From contig WRAG01000009.1 of the NCBI GenBank assembly GCA_009780345.1, positions 1-64,000 on the forward strand: 64,000 bases of DNA, in the 5' to 3' direction. The notes under the pieces are model-generated. The model saw only the letters and a program-made list of their open reading frames with translations. It was not told the origin of the DNA and did not search any database. The position numbers were made by a program, and so were the translations under genes. Position 1 is the first letter of the stretch; every line of letters starts with the position of its first letter. Below are positions 19,513 through 29,198 of this stretch, in pieces. This stretch comes from Oscillospiraceae bacterium. Lineage in GTDB: Bacteria > Bacillota > Clostridia > Monoglobales > WRAG01.

Positions 19513-21315
19513 ATGAGACGTTTTAAAAGTATAGGATTATGGATATTAACTGCTTTGTTGGTTTTCGCGCTTGTGACATGGTTTACCAACATGAATTCGC
19601 AAGATTTGCCTGTATATTCCGACCTTGTTCGTGAAATTCGCGAGGGGAATGTAACCGAACTTGTTATAACAGGAAATGTGGCAGCCGTCACATTTGAGGG
19701 CGAAGAAAGAGCGATAGAAATCGGAATTCCTAATTATAACGCTTTGCGTTTGGATGTAGGCGAGGAGCTATGGGCGGAAATGATTGGCGCGGAAATCATA
19801 AGAGTTGACACTCCGATTCCGCGTACCGCGCCGTGGTGGGTTAGCTTGTTGCCAACTCTCGGACTTTTGGTTATACTCGTCATTTTATGGGTGACGTTTC
19901 AACAGTCGCAAGGAGGCGGACGAGGCGGACCTATGTCGGTCGGACGCAGCCGCGCGAAACTTCAAAGTGACACCGGAAAGAAAAAGAATTTCGATGATGT
20001 TGCGGGCGCGGACGAGGAGAAGGAAGAGCTTAAAGAGATGGTTGATTTTCTCCGCTCGCCCGGGAAGTTCCGTGAACTTGGCGCGAGGATTCCGAAAGGC
20101 GTACTTTTGGTCGGACCGCCGGGAACGGGGAAAACCTTGCTTGCGAAATCTGTCGCAGGCGAAGCGGGAGTTCCGTTTTTCACAATAAGTGGTTCGGAAT
20201 TTGTTGAAATGTTTGTCGGCGTCGGCGCGTCACGCGTGCGTGATATGTTTGAGCAGGCGAAGAAGAGCGCGCCGTGTATTGTATTTATTGACGAAATTGA
20301 CGCCGTCGGACGTCACCGCGGAGCGGGGCTTGGCGGCGGACACGACGAGCGCGAGCAAACGCTGAACCAACTTTTGGTTGAAATGGATGGATTCGGCGTG
20401 AACGAGGGCGTTATTATTATCGCGGCGACGAACCGCCCCGACGTTCTTGACCCGGCGCTTTTGCGTCCCGGTCGATTTGACAGGCAAGTTGTGGTTGACA
20501 TTCCCGATGTTGGCGGGCGAGAGGCGATTTTGAAAGTTCATTCGCGTGGTAAGCCGCTTGCGGACGATGTTGATTTGGCGATTCTCGCGAAAACTACCGT
20601 CGGATTTACCGGCGCGGATTTGGAGAATCTAATGAACGAGGGCGCGCTTCTGTCCGCGCGAAGAAACAAGAAAACTATTGGCATGGAAGAGCTTGAAGAA
20701 TCGATTATCAAAGTTGTTGCCGGCCCCGAGAAAAAGACGCGCGTAATTACCGAAAAAGAGCGCGAATTGACCGCGTATCACGAGGCGGGACACGCGATTG
20801 TCGCGAAAATGTTGCCGACGCAGGACAGAGTTCACCAAGTTTCGATTGTTCCGCGCGGACGCGCGGGCGGGTATACTTTATCGCTGCCGAAAGATGATAG
20901 GTATTATATGTCGAAAACTGAAATGACTGAAGAAATCATAGTTCTGCTTGGCGGACGAACGGCGGAAAAGCTTGTGCTTGACGATATAAGCACCGGCGCG
21001 TCAAACGATATTCAGCGGGCGACGAAGCTTGCGCGGGAAATGATTACGAAGTATGGAATGAGTGATAAACTCGGACCGATTAACTTTAACGGCGGGCATG
21101 AAGTGTTTATCGGCAAAGATTTGACGCAAAGCAAGGCGTACAGCGAGCACGTCGCCGCCGAAATTGACGCGGAAATCAGCAAGCTGATTAACGATTGCTA
21201 TGCGCGCGCGAATGACATCTTGACTGCCAATATGGATAAACTGAATTTGGTGGCGCAGCAATTGCTTGAAAAAGAAAAGTTGGATGCTGAAGAATTTGAA
21301 GCGATTTTTGCGTAG
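19513..21315 (+). CDS. ftsH: ATP-dependent zinc metalloprotease FtsH
   Basis: Walker [16 protein letters not shown], zinc motif HEAGH. Confidence 0.98.
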   Translation: MRRFKSIGLWILTALLVFALVTWFTNMNSQDLPVYSDLVREIREGNVTELVITGNVAAVTFEGEERAIEIGIPNYNALRLDVGEELWAEMIGAEIIRVDTPIPRTAPWWVSLLPTLGLLVILVILWVTFQQSQGGGRGGPMSVGRSRAKLQSDTGKKKNFDDVAGADEEKEELKEMVDFLRSPGKFRELGARIPKGVLLVGPPGTGKTLLAKSVAGEAGVPFFTISGSEFVEMFVGVGASRVRDMFEQAKKSAPCIVFIDEIDAVGRHRGAGLGGGHDEREQTLNQLLVEMDGFGVNEGVIIIAATNRPDVLDPALLRPGRFDRQVVVDIPDVGGREAILKVHSRGKPLADDVDLAILAKTTVGFTGADLENLMNEGALLSARRNKKTIGMEELEESIIKVVAGPEKKTRVITEKERELTAYHEAGHAIVAKMLPTQDRVHQVSIVPRGRAGGYTLSLPKDDRYYMSKTEMTEEIIVLLGGRTAEKLVLDDISTGASNDIQRATKLAREMITKYGMSDKLGPINFNGGHEVFIGKDLTQSKAYSEHVAAEIDAEISKLINDCYARANDILTANMDKLNLVAQQLLEKEKLDAEEFEAIFA

Positions 21316-21327
21316 AATATGCAAATT

Positions 21328-21358
21328 AAAAAAAGAGTGCTTATGCACTCTTTTTTTA
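21328..21358. terminator. Intrinsic terminator after ftsH
   Basis: AAAAGAGTGCttatGCACTCTTTTTTT. Confidence 0.85.
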
Positions 21359-21497
21359 ATTTTATCAAGAACCGAACTTAAAAATTAAAAACTTTTCACC
21401 AAATCCTACCTCCTTCATAGTATAAAGTGAGAGCAAGATAACGGGGGTGCACTTTGTATCCCGCAGTCTCAAGCACATTTTCAAGGAGGTGACATTC

Positions 21498-21608
21498 GTG
21501 GGTAGATTCGGAGGTTTTGGTGACGGCGGTTGCTGCTGGATTATAATTTTAGTCCTAATCCTTTGCTGTTGCTGTGGTGGCGACCGTTGTGATGACAGAT
21601 GCTGCTAA
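21498..21608 (+). CDS. Cysteine-rich 36-aa membrane micropeptide (GTG start)
   Basis: MGRFGGFGDGGCCWIIILVLILCCCCGGDRCDDRCC*, SD aaggaggtg 7 nt upstream, own terminator downstream. Confidence 0.65.
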   Translation: MGRFGGFGDGGCCWIIILVLILCCCCGGDRCDDRCC

Positions 21609-21625
21609 TAACAAGCAAAACAAGC

Positions 21626-21667
21626 AAAAAATCCTCCTTGCGATAGGCGCAAGGAGGATTTTTGTTA
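21626..21667. terminator. Intrinsic terminator downstream of micropeptide
   Basis: AAAATCCTCCTTGCgataggCGCAAGGAGGATTTTT. Confidence 0.8.
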
Positions 21668-21673
21668 TCTGAT

Positions 21674-22177
21674 TTAAAGAAATTTTACCGCGAATGCGAC
21701 CGCGACAACCGCGATTGTCAAAATATTGTGAAACCATAGGAATATTTCAGCCAACGTATCTTTTATCGTCCATTCTTCATTATTCACCGCGGCTTTATGA
21801 GGAATAAAAGTGCGCGCCATGTCGTAAATCCAGTTTGCCGCCGTAATTCCCGCCGCGATTCGAAGGAATACGTTATCAATCGCAAAATATGTAAAGACGA
21901 AAAATATGATAAATAATAAGTTTAGCAAAAATACCATCATTCGGTTTAGCAGGCGATCTTTTTCGTTCGTCTGCCGCCTTAACGCTCGCAATTCCATTGC
22001 CTCAAACGCCGCGTCTGAGCCGAAGTTTAGAATATAAAGTTGCATCAACGATTTTCCACTTATTAAAAGGATTAAAATCGACATAAACACAAAAAGTGAA
22101 TCCAGGCTTACAAACGCAAGCATAATAGGCAAAGCCACCATAAGCGCAAATAACGAAATTCGGCTTTTAATTAACAT
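21674..22177 (-). CDS. Hypothetical membrane protein
   Basis: Four hydrophobic segments; start MLIKSRISLF preceded by gaggtgag. Confidence 0.7.
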   Translation of the reverse strand: MLIKSRISLFALMVALPIMLAFVSLDSLFVFMSILILLISGKSLMQLYILNFGSDAAFEAMELRALRRQTNEKDRLLNRMMVFLLNLLFIIFFVFTYFAIDNVFLRIAAGITAANWIYDMARTFIPHKAAVNNEEWTIKDTLAEIFLWFHNILTIAVVAVAFAVKFL

Positions 22178-22351
22178 ACCACTCACCTCACAAAACAAAT
22201 TTCTGATTTCGCGAAATTTTATCTTTCATTATATTAGACTGTTAAATTTCAGAAAAGTTCCCATTTTTTGAAAAGTTTTTCACATTTTTTATAACAATCT
22301 AACATAAGTGAGGCGTTTATTGAGTTTTGTAGCGCTAAAAATATATTTTTG

Positions 22352-23749
22352 TTACGAAAAATTAATAAATCCATGTGTCTTCCAAACATCGCCCGCGCCC
22401 ATTGTGATAATCAAATCGTTAGCGCCCGCGTGGCTTTGCGCATATTTCGCGGCTTCCTCGAACTCGGGAATGTAAACCGCGGCGGCGTGTTTGTCGGCGA
22501 TGTCTTTCGACGAAACGCCGGTATGATTAATTTCACGGGCGGCGTAAATGTCAATTAAAATTGCACGATCGGCAATGGACAACGCCGCCGCGAAATCGTC
22601 CAAAAATGCGTTGGTTCGAGTATATGTGTGCGGTTGGAATATGCACCATACGTTATCGTAGTCCATTTTTTTTGCGGCGTTCAAAGTTGTGCGAATTTCG
22701 GTGGGATGATGGGCGTAATCGTCTACAACGGTTGCGCCGTTTGCGGTTTTGCCAAGATATTCGAAGCGGCGGCGGGTTCCGCGGAATTTGCTAAGTCCGC
22801 TTATGATAGCGGCAATCGGAATATTCAGCGTATCAGCAGTCGCAATCGCCGCAAGCGCGTTGTAAATATTATGCTCGCCAGTGACCTGCAAATTAATTTC
22901 GGCATAGCGCTCACCTTTGCGGTATAGGTCGAACTTGCTTCCGTGTCCGATAAATTGAACGTTTCGCGCTGAAAAATCAGCGGCGGAATTGTCGATTCCG
23001 TAGGTAACAATCGGAACGTTGACGCTTTTTGCGCAAGTTCGCACATTTTCGTCGTCAAAGTTGGCAACCACTGCGCCGACGGGCGATGTGAGGTTCGCAA
23101 ACTTCGCGAACGAGCCGATAATCTGGTCTAAATCTTTGAAATAGTCCATATGATCTTCTTCGATATTATTTATCACCGAAATAAACGGCTTGAATTGCAA
23201 AAAGCTGTCAACATACTCGCACGCCTCGCATACAAGGTAATCAAGCGCGCCGATTTTCAGGTTGCCGCCGATATCGGAAAGTTCGCCGCCCACCAAAATA
23301 GTTGGATCAACTTCCGCGTCAAGCAAAATCAGCGAAAGCATAGATGTCACCGTGGTTTTGCCGTGCGTTCCTGCGATATTTATGGGGTATTTGTAAAGAG
23401 TCATAATTTCGCCGAGCAAAATCGAGCGTTCGATTACGGGAACTCCCAACGCCCGCGCGGCAAGGAGTTCGGGCTCGTTTTCGTCAATTGCGGCGGTAAA
23501 CACAACCAAGTCGGGAGATTGAATGTTGTCGGCGCTGTGTCCGATTGCGATATCCGCGCCGTCATTTTTAAGCGACTCGATAAGGTCGGATTTTGTCGTA
23601 TCAGAGCCGGAAATTTCGTACCCAAACGACAAAAGTATCCGCGCGAGCGCGCTCATACTAATCCCGCCAATGCCAATCATGTGACAATTCGGTGGTTTTT
23701 CTGGTCTATTTGACTGAAAATTTAAGTTTTTTATGTTGAATTTGCACAA
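22352..23749 (-). CDS. murC: UDP-N-acetylmuramate--L-alanine ligase
   Basis: HMIGIGGISMSALARILL, GTHGKTTVTSML, VDDYAHHPTEIRTTL. Confidence 0.97.
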   Translation of the reverse strand: MCKFNIKNLNFQSNRPEKPPNCHMIGIGGISMSALARILLSFGYEISGSDTTKSDLIESLKNDGADIAIGHSADNIQSPDLVVFTAAIDENEPELLAARALGVPVIERSILLGEIMTLYKYPINIAGTHGKTTVTSMLSLILLDAEVDPTILVGGELSDIGGNLKIGALDYLVCEACEYVDSFLQFKPFISVINNIEEDHMDYFKDLDQIIGSFAKFANLTSPVGAVVANFDDENVRTCAKSVNVPIVTYGIDNSAADFSARNVQFIGHGSKFDLYRKGERYAEINLQVTGEHNIYNALAAIATADTLNIPIAAIISGLSKFRGTRRRFEYLGKTANGATVVDDYAHHPTEIRTTLNAAKKMDYDNVWCIFQPHTYTRTNAFLDDFAAALSIADRAILIDIYAAREINHTGVSSKDIADKHAAAVYIPEFEEAAKYAQSHAGANDLIITMGAGDVWKTHGFINFS

Positions 23750-23873
23750 AATTTGTCAACGCCCCTTTATTTCCTTTGATAAATGTGTTAGAATAGGATA
23801 ATCTGATTCAGTATACTATATATTTGTATTAAATGCAAGAAAATTTATACATTTTTAGCGAGGTGCAAAGATT

Positions 23874-24146
23874 ATGAAAATTACCGACATCAGAGTGAGA
23901 CTTGTAAACAGTGAAGGAAGAATGAAAGCGGTGGCAAGCGTGACGTTTGACGATTCGTTCGTGGTGCATGACATCAAAATCATCGAAGGCACGGACAAGC
24001 TTTTTATCGCAATGCCAAGCCGCAAAACTCCCGACGGTGAGTATAAAGATATCGCTCATCCGATTAATACAGAAATGCGGGAAACTTTGTCTGAATCAAT
24101 TATGGCGAAGTATGAAGAGGTTCTTGCCGAAACGGCGGCAGAATAA
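23874..24146 (+). CDS. spoVG: Septation protein SpoVG
   Basis: [37 protein letters not shown]. Confidence 0.97.
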   Translation: MKITDIRVRLVNSEGRMKAVASVTFDDSFVVHDIKIIEGTDKLFIAMPSRKTPDGEYKDIAHPINTEMRETLSESIMAKYEEVLAETAAE

Positions 24147-24183
24147 CGGACACAACAAATAATTCAAAAATAAATATTTATAC

Positions 24184-24209
24184 AAAGGGTGCTTTGCGCC
24201 CTTTTTTTG
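24184..24209 (+). terminator. Intrinsic terminator after spoVG
   Basis: AAAGGGtGCtttGCgCCCTTTTTTT. Confidence 0.7.
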
Positions 24210-24212
24210 TTG

Positions 24213-24241
24213 TTTACAATTCGTCGTAAATGTGCTATAAT
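24213..24241 (+). promoter_or_regulatory. sigmaA promoter TTTACA-17-TATAAT for the FHA gene
   Basis: Near-consensus boxes, 17 nt spacing. Confidence 0.6.
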
Positions 24242-24300
24242 AAAGCAATAAATTAAGCTTGTGTGATTTCACGTAAGTCCATAGGCGGGAGGCGAATTGA

Positions 24301-24813
24301 ATGTCTGTGTTTGAGATATTATCAACATTATTTAGCTATATCTTCATAACCATAATCTATCTGTTTATTTTCAGCATTATTCGCCTGATTTATATGGATA
24401 TAAAACTGACAATGCGGCAAAGCAACGCTTCTGTGCCGGATGATGCTCCAACCTTTGAAGAGGTGGACGACGACAATGACGATGAATACGAAGACTTCGG
24501 TGATTATTTCGGAATTTTGCGAGTTGTCGAGGTGCGGGAAACGGTCGGAAATCTGTCGGACGAATATATACTCGATAAAGACGTTGTAACCATCGGTCGT
24601 GCAGGGTCGAACAGCAAATGTGACGTTCAAATTGACGATCAGTTTTTGTCCGGCGAACATTTGGAGCTTACTTTCGACGGCAGATATTGGCGCGCACGTG
24701 ATTTAGGCAGCAGAAACGGAACTTTCGTAAATGATGAATCAATCGACGCTTGCGAGTTGCGAAACGGGGATAGGATTGCAATCGGTAGTGTGATATTTGA
24801 ATTGAGATTGTAG
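24301..24813 (+). CDS. FHA-domain membrane protein
   Basis: N-terminal TM, VVTIGRAGSNSKCDVQIDDQFLSGEHLELTF...DLGSRNGTFVND. Confidence 0.9.
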   Translation: MSVFEILSTLFSYIFITIIYLFIFSIIRLIYMDIKLTMRQSNASVPDDAPTFEEVDDDNDDEYEDFGDYFGILRVVEVRETVGNLSDEYILDKDVVTIGRAGSNSKCDVQIDDQFLSGEHLELTFDGRYWRARDLGSRNGTFVNDESIDACELRNGDRIAIGSVIFELRL

Positions 24814-24832
24814 GGGCACAAAAACTTTCAAT

Positions 24833-25106
24833 CGAGACCGACCCGCGCCTAAAAGCGCGAGATATTTTTTGGTTAGAGTGCGTTGATTGCACATGCTTCC
24901 GCGCCACGTGTGCTTGGTTTTTAAGCACGTGCGTGAGCGCGGCGCTTTTGATCAAACTTTTGGCGCGCAAAAGTTTGCTGGATTGTCAAGGACTGGTCCT
25001 TGTCGCGCCGCGCGCGCCCGCGCAAAGTCCTCGGGACGGACCCGAATAAAGCCCGCGCCCGCAGGCGCAAATGCTAAGCGCAAACGCTAAAAAAGGAGGC
25101 ACAAAC
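24833..25106 (+). repeat. Palindrome-mosaic leader array, copy E (upstream of ftsW-type gene)
   Basis: CAAACTTTTggcgcgcAAAAGTTTG then core GGATTGTCAAGGACtgGTCCTTGTCG (24980-25005) and CCCGCGCccgcagGCGCAAA; shares a 60-nt block with copy F. Confidence 0.75.
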
Positions 25107-26375
25107 ATGTTCGCGAAACTTACAAAAAGTGTCACATTTCCCGCGCTGATGTTGGTTTTGGCGAACATTTTGGCGTTCGGATTGCTATTCATGTTCGGCA
25201 TGAGTCAGCTTGAGGCGATATATATCATTTTCGGAACTCTTGCGCTGTTTATAATAATGTATTCGTTGATTCTTTATTTTAAGCTTGGCGATAAGTATAT
25301 TATGCTGATTTCCGCGATGTTGGTTACGTTCGGTATAATTATGCTGACCCGAATCGATCCGCATTTTGCGAGCTTGCAAATTGGTTGGGTCGCCATTTCC
25401 ATTGGCGGATTTTTCGGCGCGTATTTCATTTACAAAGCCGTTAAAATATGGAAAAATATTTGGTGGGTTTATATCGCTGCAACCATTGTGCTGTTTATAA
25501 TTACAATGATTTTCGGCATCGAAATTAATGGCGCGCGGCGGTGGATTCGAATCGGAAATTTCACAATGCAACCGCTCGAACTTATGCGAATCATGCTTGT
25601 GATGTTTCTTGCGTGCTACTATTCCGGGCATTTCAAGTCAAACTTGTCGCGCATACCTGGAATCGGAAAATTTTTGAATAAAATTCCTGCGAAATACTAC
25701 GCAATGCTTGGCGTTTATGTGTTTATCGGAAGTTTGATCATGCAACGCGAGTGGGGAACTTCGCTGCTTTTGTTCGGAATTTATATGCTTATGATATTTG
25801 TGTTCGAACCGGATTGGAAGCTGCTTGCGCTCAATGCCGGCATTGCCGTAGCGGGCGCAATGCTTGGATATATGAACTTGTTTCATATTCAGACGAGGTT
25901 TGCCGCGTGGGTTGACCCGTGGGCTGACGTGGCGCGCGGCGGGTTTCAAATTACGCAATCGCTGTTCGCCATAAGCGCGGGCGGATATTTTGGCACGGGA
26001 ATCGGAAACGGCGCGCCGACACATATTCCCGAAGTGCATTCCGACTTTATCTTCGCCGCGATTTGCGAAGAGCTGGGAATTTTCGGCGGCGTTGCGGTGA
26101 TTTTGCTGTTTTTTCTGCTCTGCTATCGCTGTTTTAAAATTGCGATTCAAACGAAGGATACGTTCAACAAAGCGGTTGCGTTCGGGATTGCGGCGGGCTA
26201 TGGACTTCAAACATTTATCATAATCGGTGGGGTGATAAACTTTATCCCGCTTACCGGAATCACGCTTCCGTTCGTTAGCTACGGCGGAAGCTCGATGGTT
26301 GTCAGCTTTGCGGCGCTTGGGATTGTGCAGGCGATTTCGTCGGGGAATTCGCGGGAAAGGCGCGTTGCGCCTTAG
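25107..26375 (+). CDS. FtsW/RodA/SpoVE-family peptidoglycan glycosyltransferase
   Basis: Multi-TM, NGARRWIRIGNFTMQPLELMRI, GAPTHIPEVHSDFIFAAICEELG, PFVSYGGSSM; SD aaaggaggc before 25107. Confidence 0.92.
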   Translation: MFAKLTKSVTFPALMLVLANILAFGLLFMFGMSQLEAIYIIFGTLALFIIMYSLILYFKLGDKYIMLISAMLVTFGIIMLTRIDPHFASLQIGWVAISIGGFFGAYFIYKAVKIWKNIWWVYIAATIVLFIITMIFGIEINGARRWIRIGNFTMQPLELMRIMLVMFLACYYSGHFKSNLSRIPGIGKFLNKIPAKYYAMLGVYVFIGSLIMQREWGTSLLLFGIYMLMIFVFEPDWKLLALNAGIAVAGAMLGYMNLFHIQTRFAAWVDPWADVARGGFQITQSLFAISAGGYFGTGIGNGAPTHIPEVHSDFIFAAICEELGIFGGVAVILLFFLLCYRCFKIAIQTKDTFNKAVAFGIAAGYGLQTFIIIGGVINFIPLTGITLPFVSYGGSSMVVSFAALGIVQAISSGNSRERRVAP

Positions 26376-26712
26376 ACCGTGCGCGGCGTATGCCGCAGGG
26401 TTGTCTTGCGCTGACAAGCGCATTAATGCGCCCTGCGGGCGCGAGGCTAGGCGCGTTGCGCCTTAGACCTAAAACTTTTGGAAAAAGTTTTGCAAAATTT
26501 GCGCCTACGGCGCATGGTTTTAGGGCTTTGCCCTAAAAACCCATTTTGCCGCTGAGGCGGCGGGCCTATGTCCTGCCGGACGGGCGACAAGGGCTCTGCC
26601 CTTGCCAATCCCGGTCGCCTATGGACGCAAACGCCAAAAAGCGGCGATTTGCGCCAAAGCCGGCGACAGAAAAGCCGGGTTAGCGAACCGCATTCGCGGA
26701 AAGATTAGCGAG
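26360..26712 (-). repeat. Palindrome-mosaic array, copy C (head-to-head with copy F)
   Basis: Module 26569-26712 nearly identical to copies A/B; core 26585-26611; its last hairpin contains the preceding gene's stop codon. Confidence 0.8.
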
Positions 26713-26734
26713 TGCGAATACTGCTTTCATTCGA

Positions 26735-27003
26735 GAGCGTCCCGCGCCTAAAAGCGCGAAATCTAATTTGCCTAGGGAGCTATGTTTGCATTAACTTTCA
26801 CCCGCGGTTCCGCCTGCGGGGTACCCGCCCGACGCTTTTTGTCGGGGAGGGTCGCGGCGGGGAGGGTGACGCTTTTGATCAAACTTTTGGCGCGCAAAAG
26901 TTTGCTGGATTGATAAGGACTGGTCCTTGTCGCTATGCGGCAGCCGCCGCAAATGGTTTTTAGGGCAACGCCCTAAAAGCCCGCGCCCTCAGGGCGCAAA
27001 AGG
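26735..27003 (+). repeat. Palindrome-mosaic leader array, copy F (upstream of PBP gene)
   Basis: Core GGATTGATAAGGACtgGTCCTTGTCG (26907-26932), GCGGCAGCCGCCGC, TTTTAGGGCaacGCCCTAAAA, CCCGCGCcctcaGGGCGCAAA then RBS. Confidence 0.8.
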
Positions 27004-27011
27004 AGGCTTTC

Positions 27012-28400
27012 ATGAACGTCAACAAACGAATAATCCTATCCCTAATATTTATTTCCGCGCTGTTTTTGGCACTCATTACTTACCTCGTGCATTTCAATAT
27101 CTTCCGCGCGGACGACGTTTTCGCGCACTCGTTTAATCGGCGAACCTGGTACGACGAGGCGCGGATTCAACGCGGCAGCATTTATGATCGCAACGGAATT
27201 TTGCTCGCCCGTTCGGAAGTTGATGCGAACGGTAACAGCGTTCGCCGCTATCCGCACGGCAGGCTTTACAGCGGCGTTATTGGCTATTCCTCGCCCGTTT
27301 ATGGCAGAACGCAACTTGAGTTGCGATTCGATCGTCAACTGATGGGGCGTGCGGGGATAAGCCTTGCGCCGCGTGGGTTTGATTTGACTTTGACCATCGA
27401 TAACGATCTTCAGCAACTCGCGCGAAACCAACTTGGCAACCGACACGGCGCGGTTGTCGCAATCGAGCCGTCTACCGGAAGAATTCTCGCGTTGGCAAGC
27501 AATCCCGATTTTGACCCGCACCACGCAAGTTTAGTTGAGAACTGGAACGCGCTTGTTGAGAACGAAAATTCGCCGTTGTTGCCCCGCGCGACGCAAGGAT
27601 TATACGCGCCGGGCTCGGTTTATAAAATCGTTACTGCCGCAGCCGCTTTCGAGGCGGGAATGGCAGACCGAATCTTCAACGACACAGGCGCGTTTAACCT
27701 CGGAACCGGCAATATCGTGCGCAATTTCAACAATGTCGCGCACGGAAACATCGATTTGGCGCGCGCTTTCGCGGTTTCAAGTAATTATGTGTTCTGCGCA
27801 ATCGGTTACGAGTTGGGACCGCGGCGAATCGCTGATATGGCGGGGCGATTCGGCGTTGGAACGGCGCTTGATTTCGATATTCCGACGTCAACAAGCCGAT
27901 TCACCGACCGAAATATGACAAATGCCGACAGCGCGCTTATCTCAATCGGTCAAGGCACACTTTTGACAACGCCGCTTCATATGGCGATGATTGCCGCCGC
28001 GGTTGCGAATGACGGCGTGATGATGCAGCCGTATCTTGTAGAGCGTTCAACCAACGATATGGGGCTTACGATGTATTCCGCGCGGCAAAGAACGCATTCG
28101 CGCCCTATAAACGCGAGTACGGCGGCGTATTTGAGCGAAATTATGGAGTTGGTGGTTACCGACGGAACGGGCACGGCGGCAAGGATTAGCGGCGTTCGTG
28201 TCGCGGGCAAAACCGGAACATCGGAAAACGAGCAAACCATCGGCGGCGCGAACCGCGCGCATACTTGGTTTGTCGGGTTCGCTCCGGCGGATAATCCGCA
28301 AATCGCGGTGGCGGTATTGTTAGAGCATAGCGGCGGAACAGGCGGCGCGCTTGCCGCGCCGATAGCGCGGGAAGTTATGCGCCACTACTTAAATAGATAG
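27012..28400 (+). CDS. Class B penicillin-binding protein (PbpA/FtsI-like)
   Basis: YAPGSVYKI (SxxK), SSNYVF (SxN), AGKTGTSE (KTG). Confidence 0.93.
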   Translation: MNVNKRIILSLIFISALFLALITYLVHFNIFRADDVFAHSFNRRTWYDEARIQRGSIYDRNGILLARSEVDANGNSVRRYPHGRLYSGVIGYSSPVYGRTQLELRFDRQLMGRAGISLAPRGFDLTLTIDNDLQQLARNQLGNRHGAVVAIEPSTGRILALASNPDFDPHHASLVENWNALVENENSPLLPRATQGLYAPGSVYKIVTAAAAFEAGMADRIFNDTGAFNLGTGNIVRNFNNVAHGNIDLARAFAVSSNYVFCAIGYELGPRRIADMAGRFGVGTALDFDIPTSTSRFTDRNMTNADSALISIGQGTLLTTPLHMAMIAAAVANDGVMMQPYLVERSTNDMGLTMYSARQRTHSRPINASTAAYLSEIMELVVTDGTGTAARISGVRVAGKTGTSENEQTIGGANRAHTWFVGFAPADNPQIAVAVLLEHSGGTGGALAAPIAREVMRHYLNR

Positions 28401-28428
28401 AAAAACCTTAATTTACAAAAATTTCATT

Positions 28429-28457
28429 TTACAAATCGGAAAATATGTAGTATAATA
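28429..28457 (+). promoter_or_regulatory. sigmaA promoter TTTACA-17-TATAAT for mecA
   Basis: Near-consensus boxes. Confidence 0.6.
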
Positions 28458-28520
28458 GTAATATAAGAACTAAACTTTTCGTCAATTAAGGTGATTAAGC
28501 GCATCAAAGGAGGCGATTTC

Positions 28521-29138
28521 ATGAGAATAGAGCGAGTGAACTCAAACAAGATTAGAATTTTTATAAGCAAAGAAGATTTACGCGAGTGGAACGTAGATTT
28601 TAACAGCGTTACAGGAAACACGCCTGCCGCGCAGAATATGTTTTGGTCGATGATGGAGCGCGCCGAACGCGAAGTTGATTTTCACGCAGAGGGGTCGCAG
28701 CTGATTGTCGAAGCGGTGGCAAGCAATATTGACGGGTTTATTATGCAGGTTACAAAGGTGTCTGACGAGGAAGCCGGCGCGAACGCGGCGCGGCGAGAGA
28801 AAATTAAAAACAACAATTATCGCATACGGCGAAAAGTGAAGTTTTCAAACGGTTCTGCAAACTACATATATAAATTTAATAATTTCGACGATTTGGTTGA
28901 GGCGACAAAGCAAATCTCGCCTAGGTTTTTAGGGCAAAGCAAGCTTTACAAGTTCGGCGGCGAGTTCTTCTTACATATTACGCTTGGGGAAAACGAGCCG
29001 GGTGTCGCGATTGACAATACGCTGATTGAATACGGACGAAAGATTATGTATCACGCGATAAGTGACGGGTTTTTGTCCGAATACGCTGATGTTTTGATTG
29101 AAAACAGCGCGGTTGAAGCGTTGGCGAATAACTTTTGA
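28521..29138 (+). CDS. mecA: Adaptor protein MecA
   Basis: MRIERVNSNKIRIFISKEDLREWNV; C-terminal MecA domain; SD aaaggaggcga. Confidence 0.9.
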   Translation: MRIERVNSNKIRIFISKEDLREWNVDFNSVTGNTPAAQNMFWSMMERAEREVDFHAEGSQLIVEAVASNIDGFIMQVTKVSDEEAGANAARREKIKNNNYRIRRKVKFSNGSANYIYKFNNFDDLVEATKQISPRFLGQSKLYKFGGEFFLHITLGENEPGVAIDNTLIEYGRKIMYHAISDGFLSEYADVLIENSAVEALANNF

Positions 29139-29165
29139 CAAACCGCACGATTAATATTATAAGTT

Positions 29166-29198
29166 AAAAAAAGCCCTTTACGAAAGGGCTTTTTTATT
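29166..29198. terminator. Bidirectional terminator between mecA and comEC-like gene
   Basis: AAAAAAGCCCTTTaCGAAAGGGCTTTTTT. Confidence 0.85.

Noticed and set aside
25638-26423. 261-aa minus-strand ORF antisense to the ftsW-type gene
   Set aside because: Basic low-complexity shadow of a membrane-protein gene; no SD or family resemblance.
8640-27003. Considered the hairpin arrays as CRISPR or tRNA clusters
   Set aside because: No regular repeat-spacer periodicity and no cloverleaf/T-loop (GTTCGAATC-like) signature.
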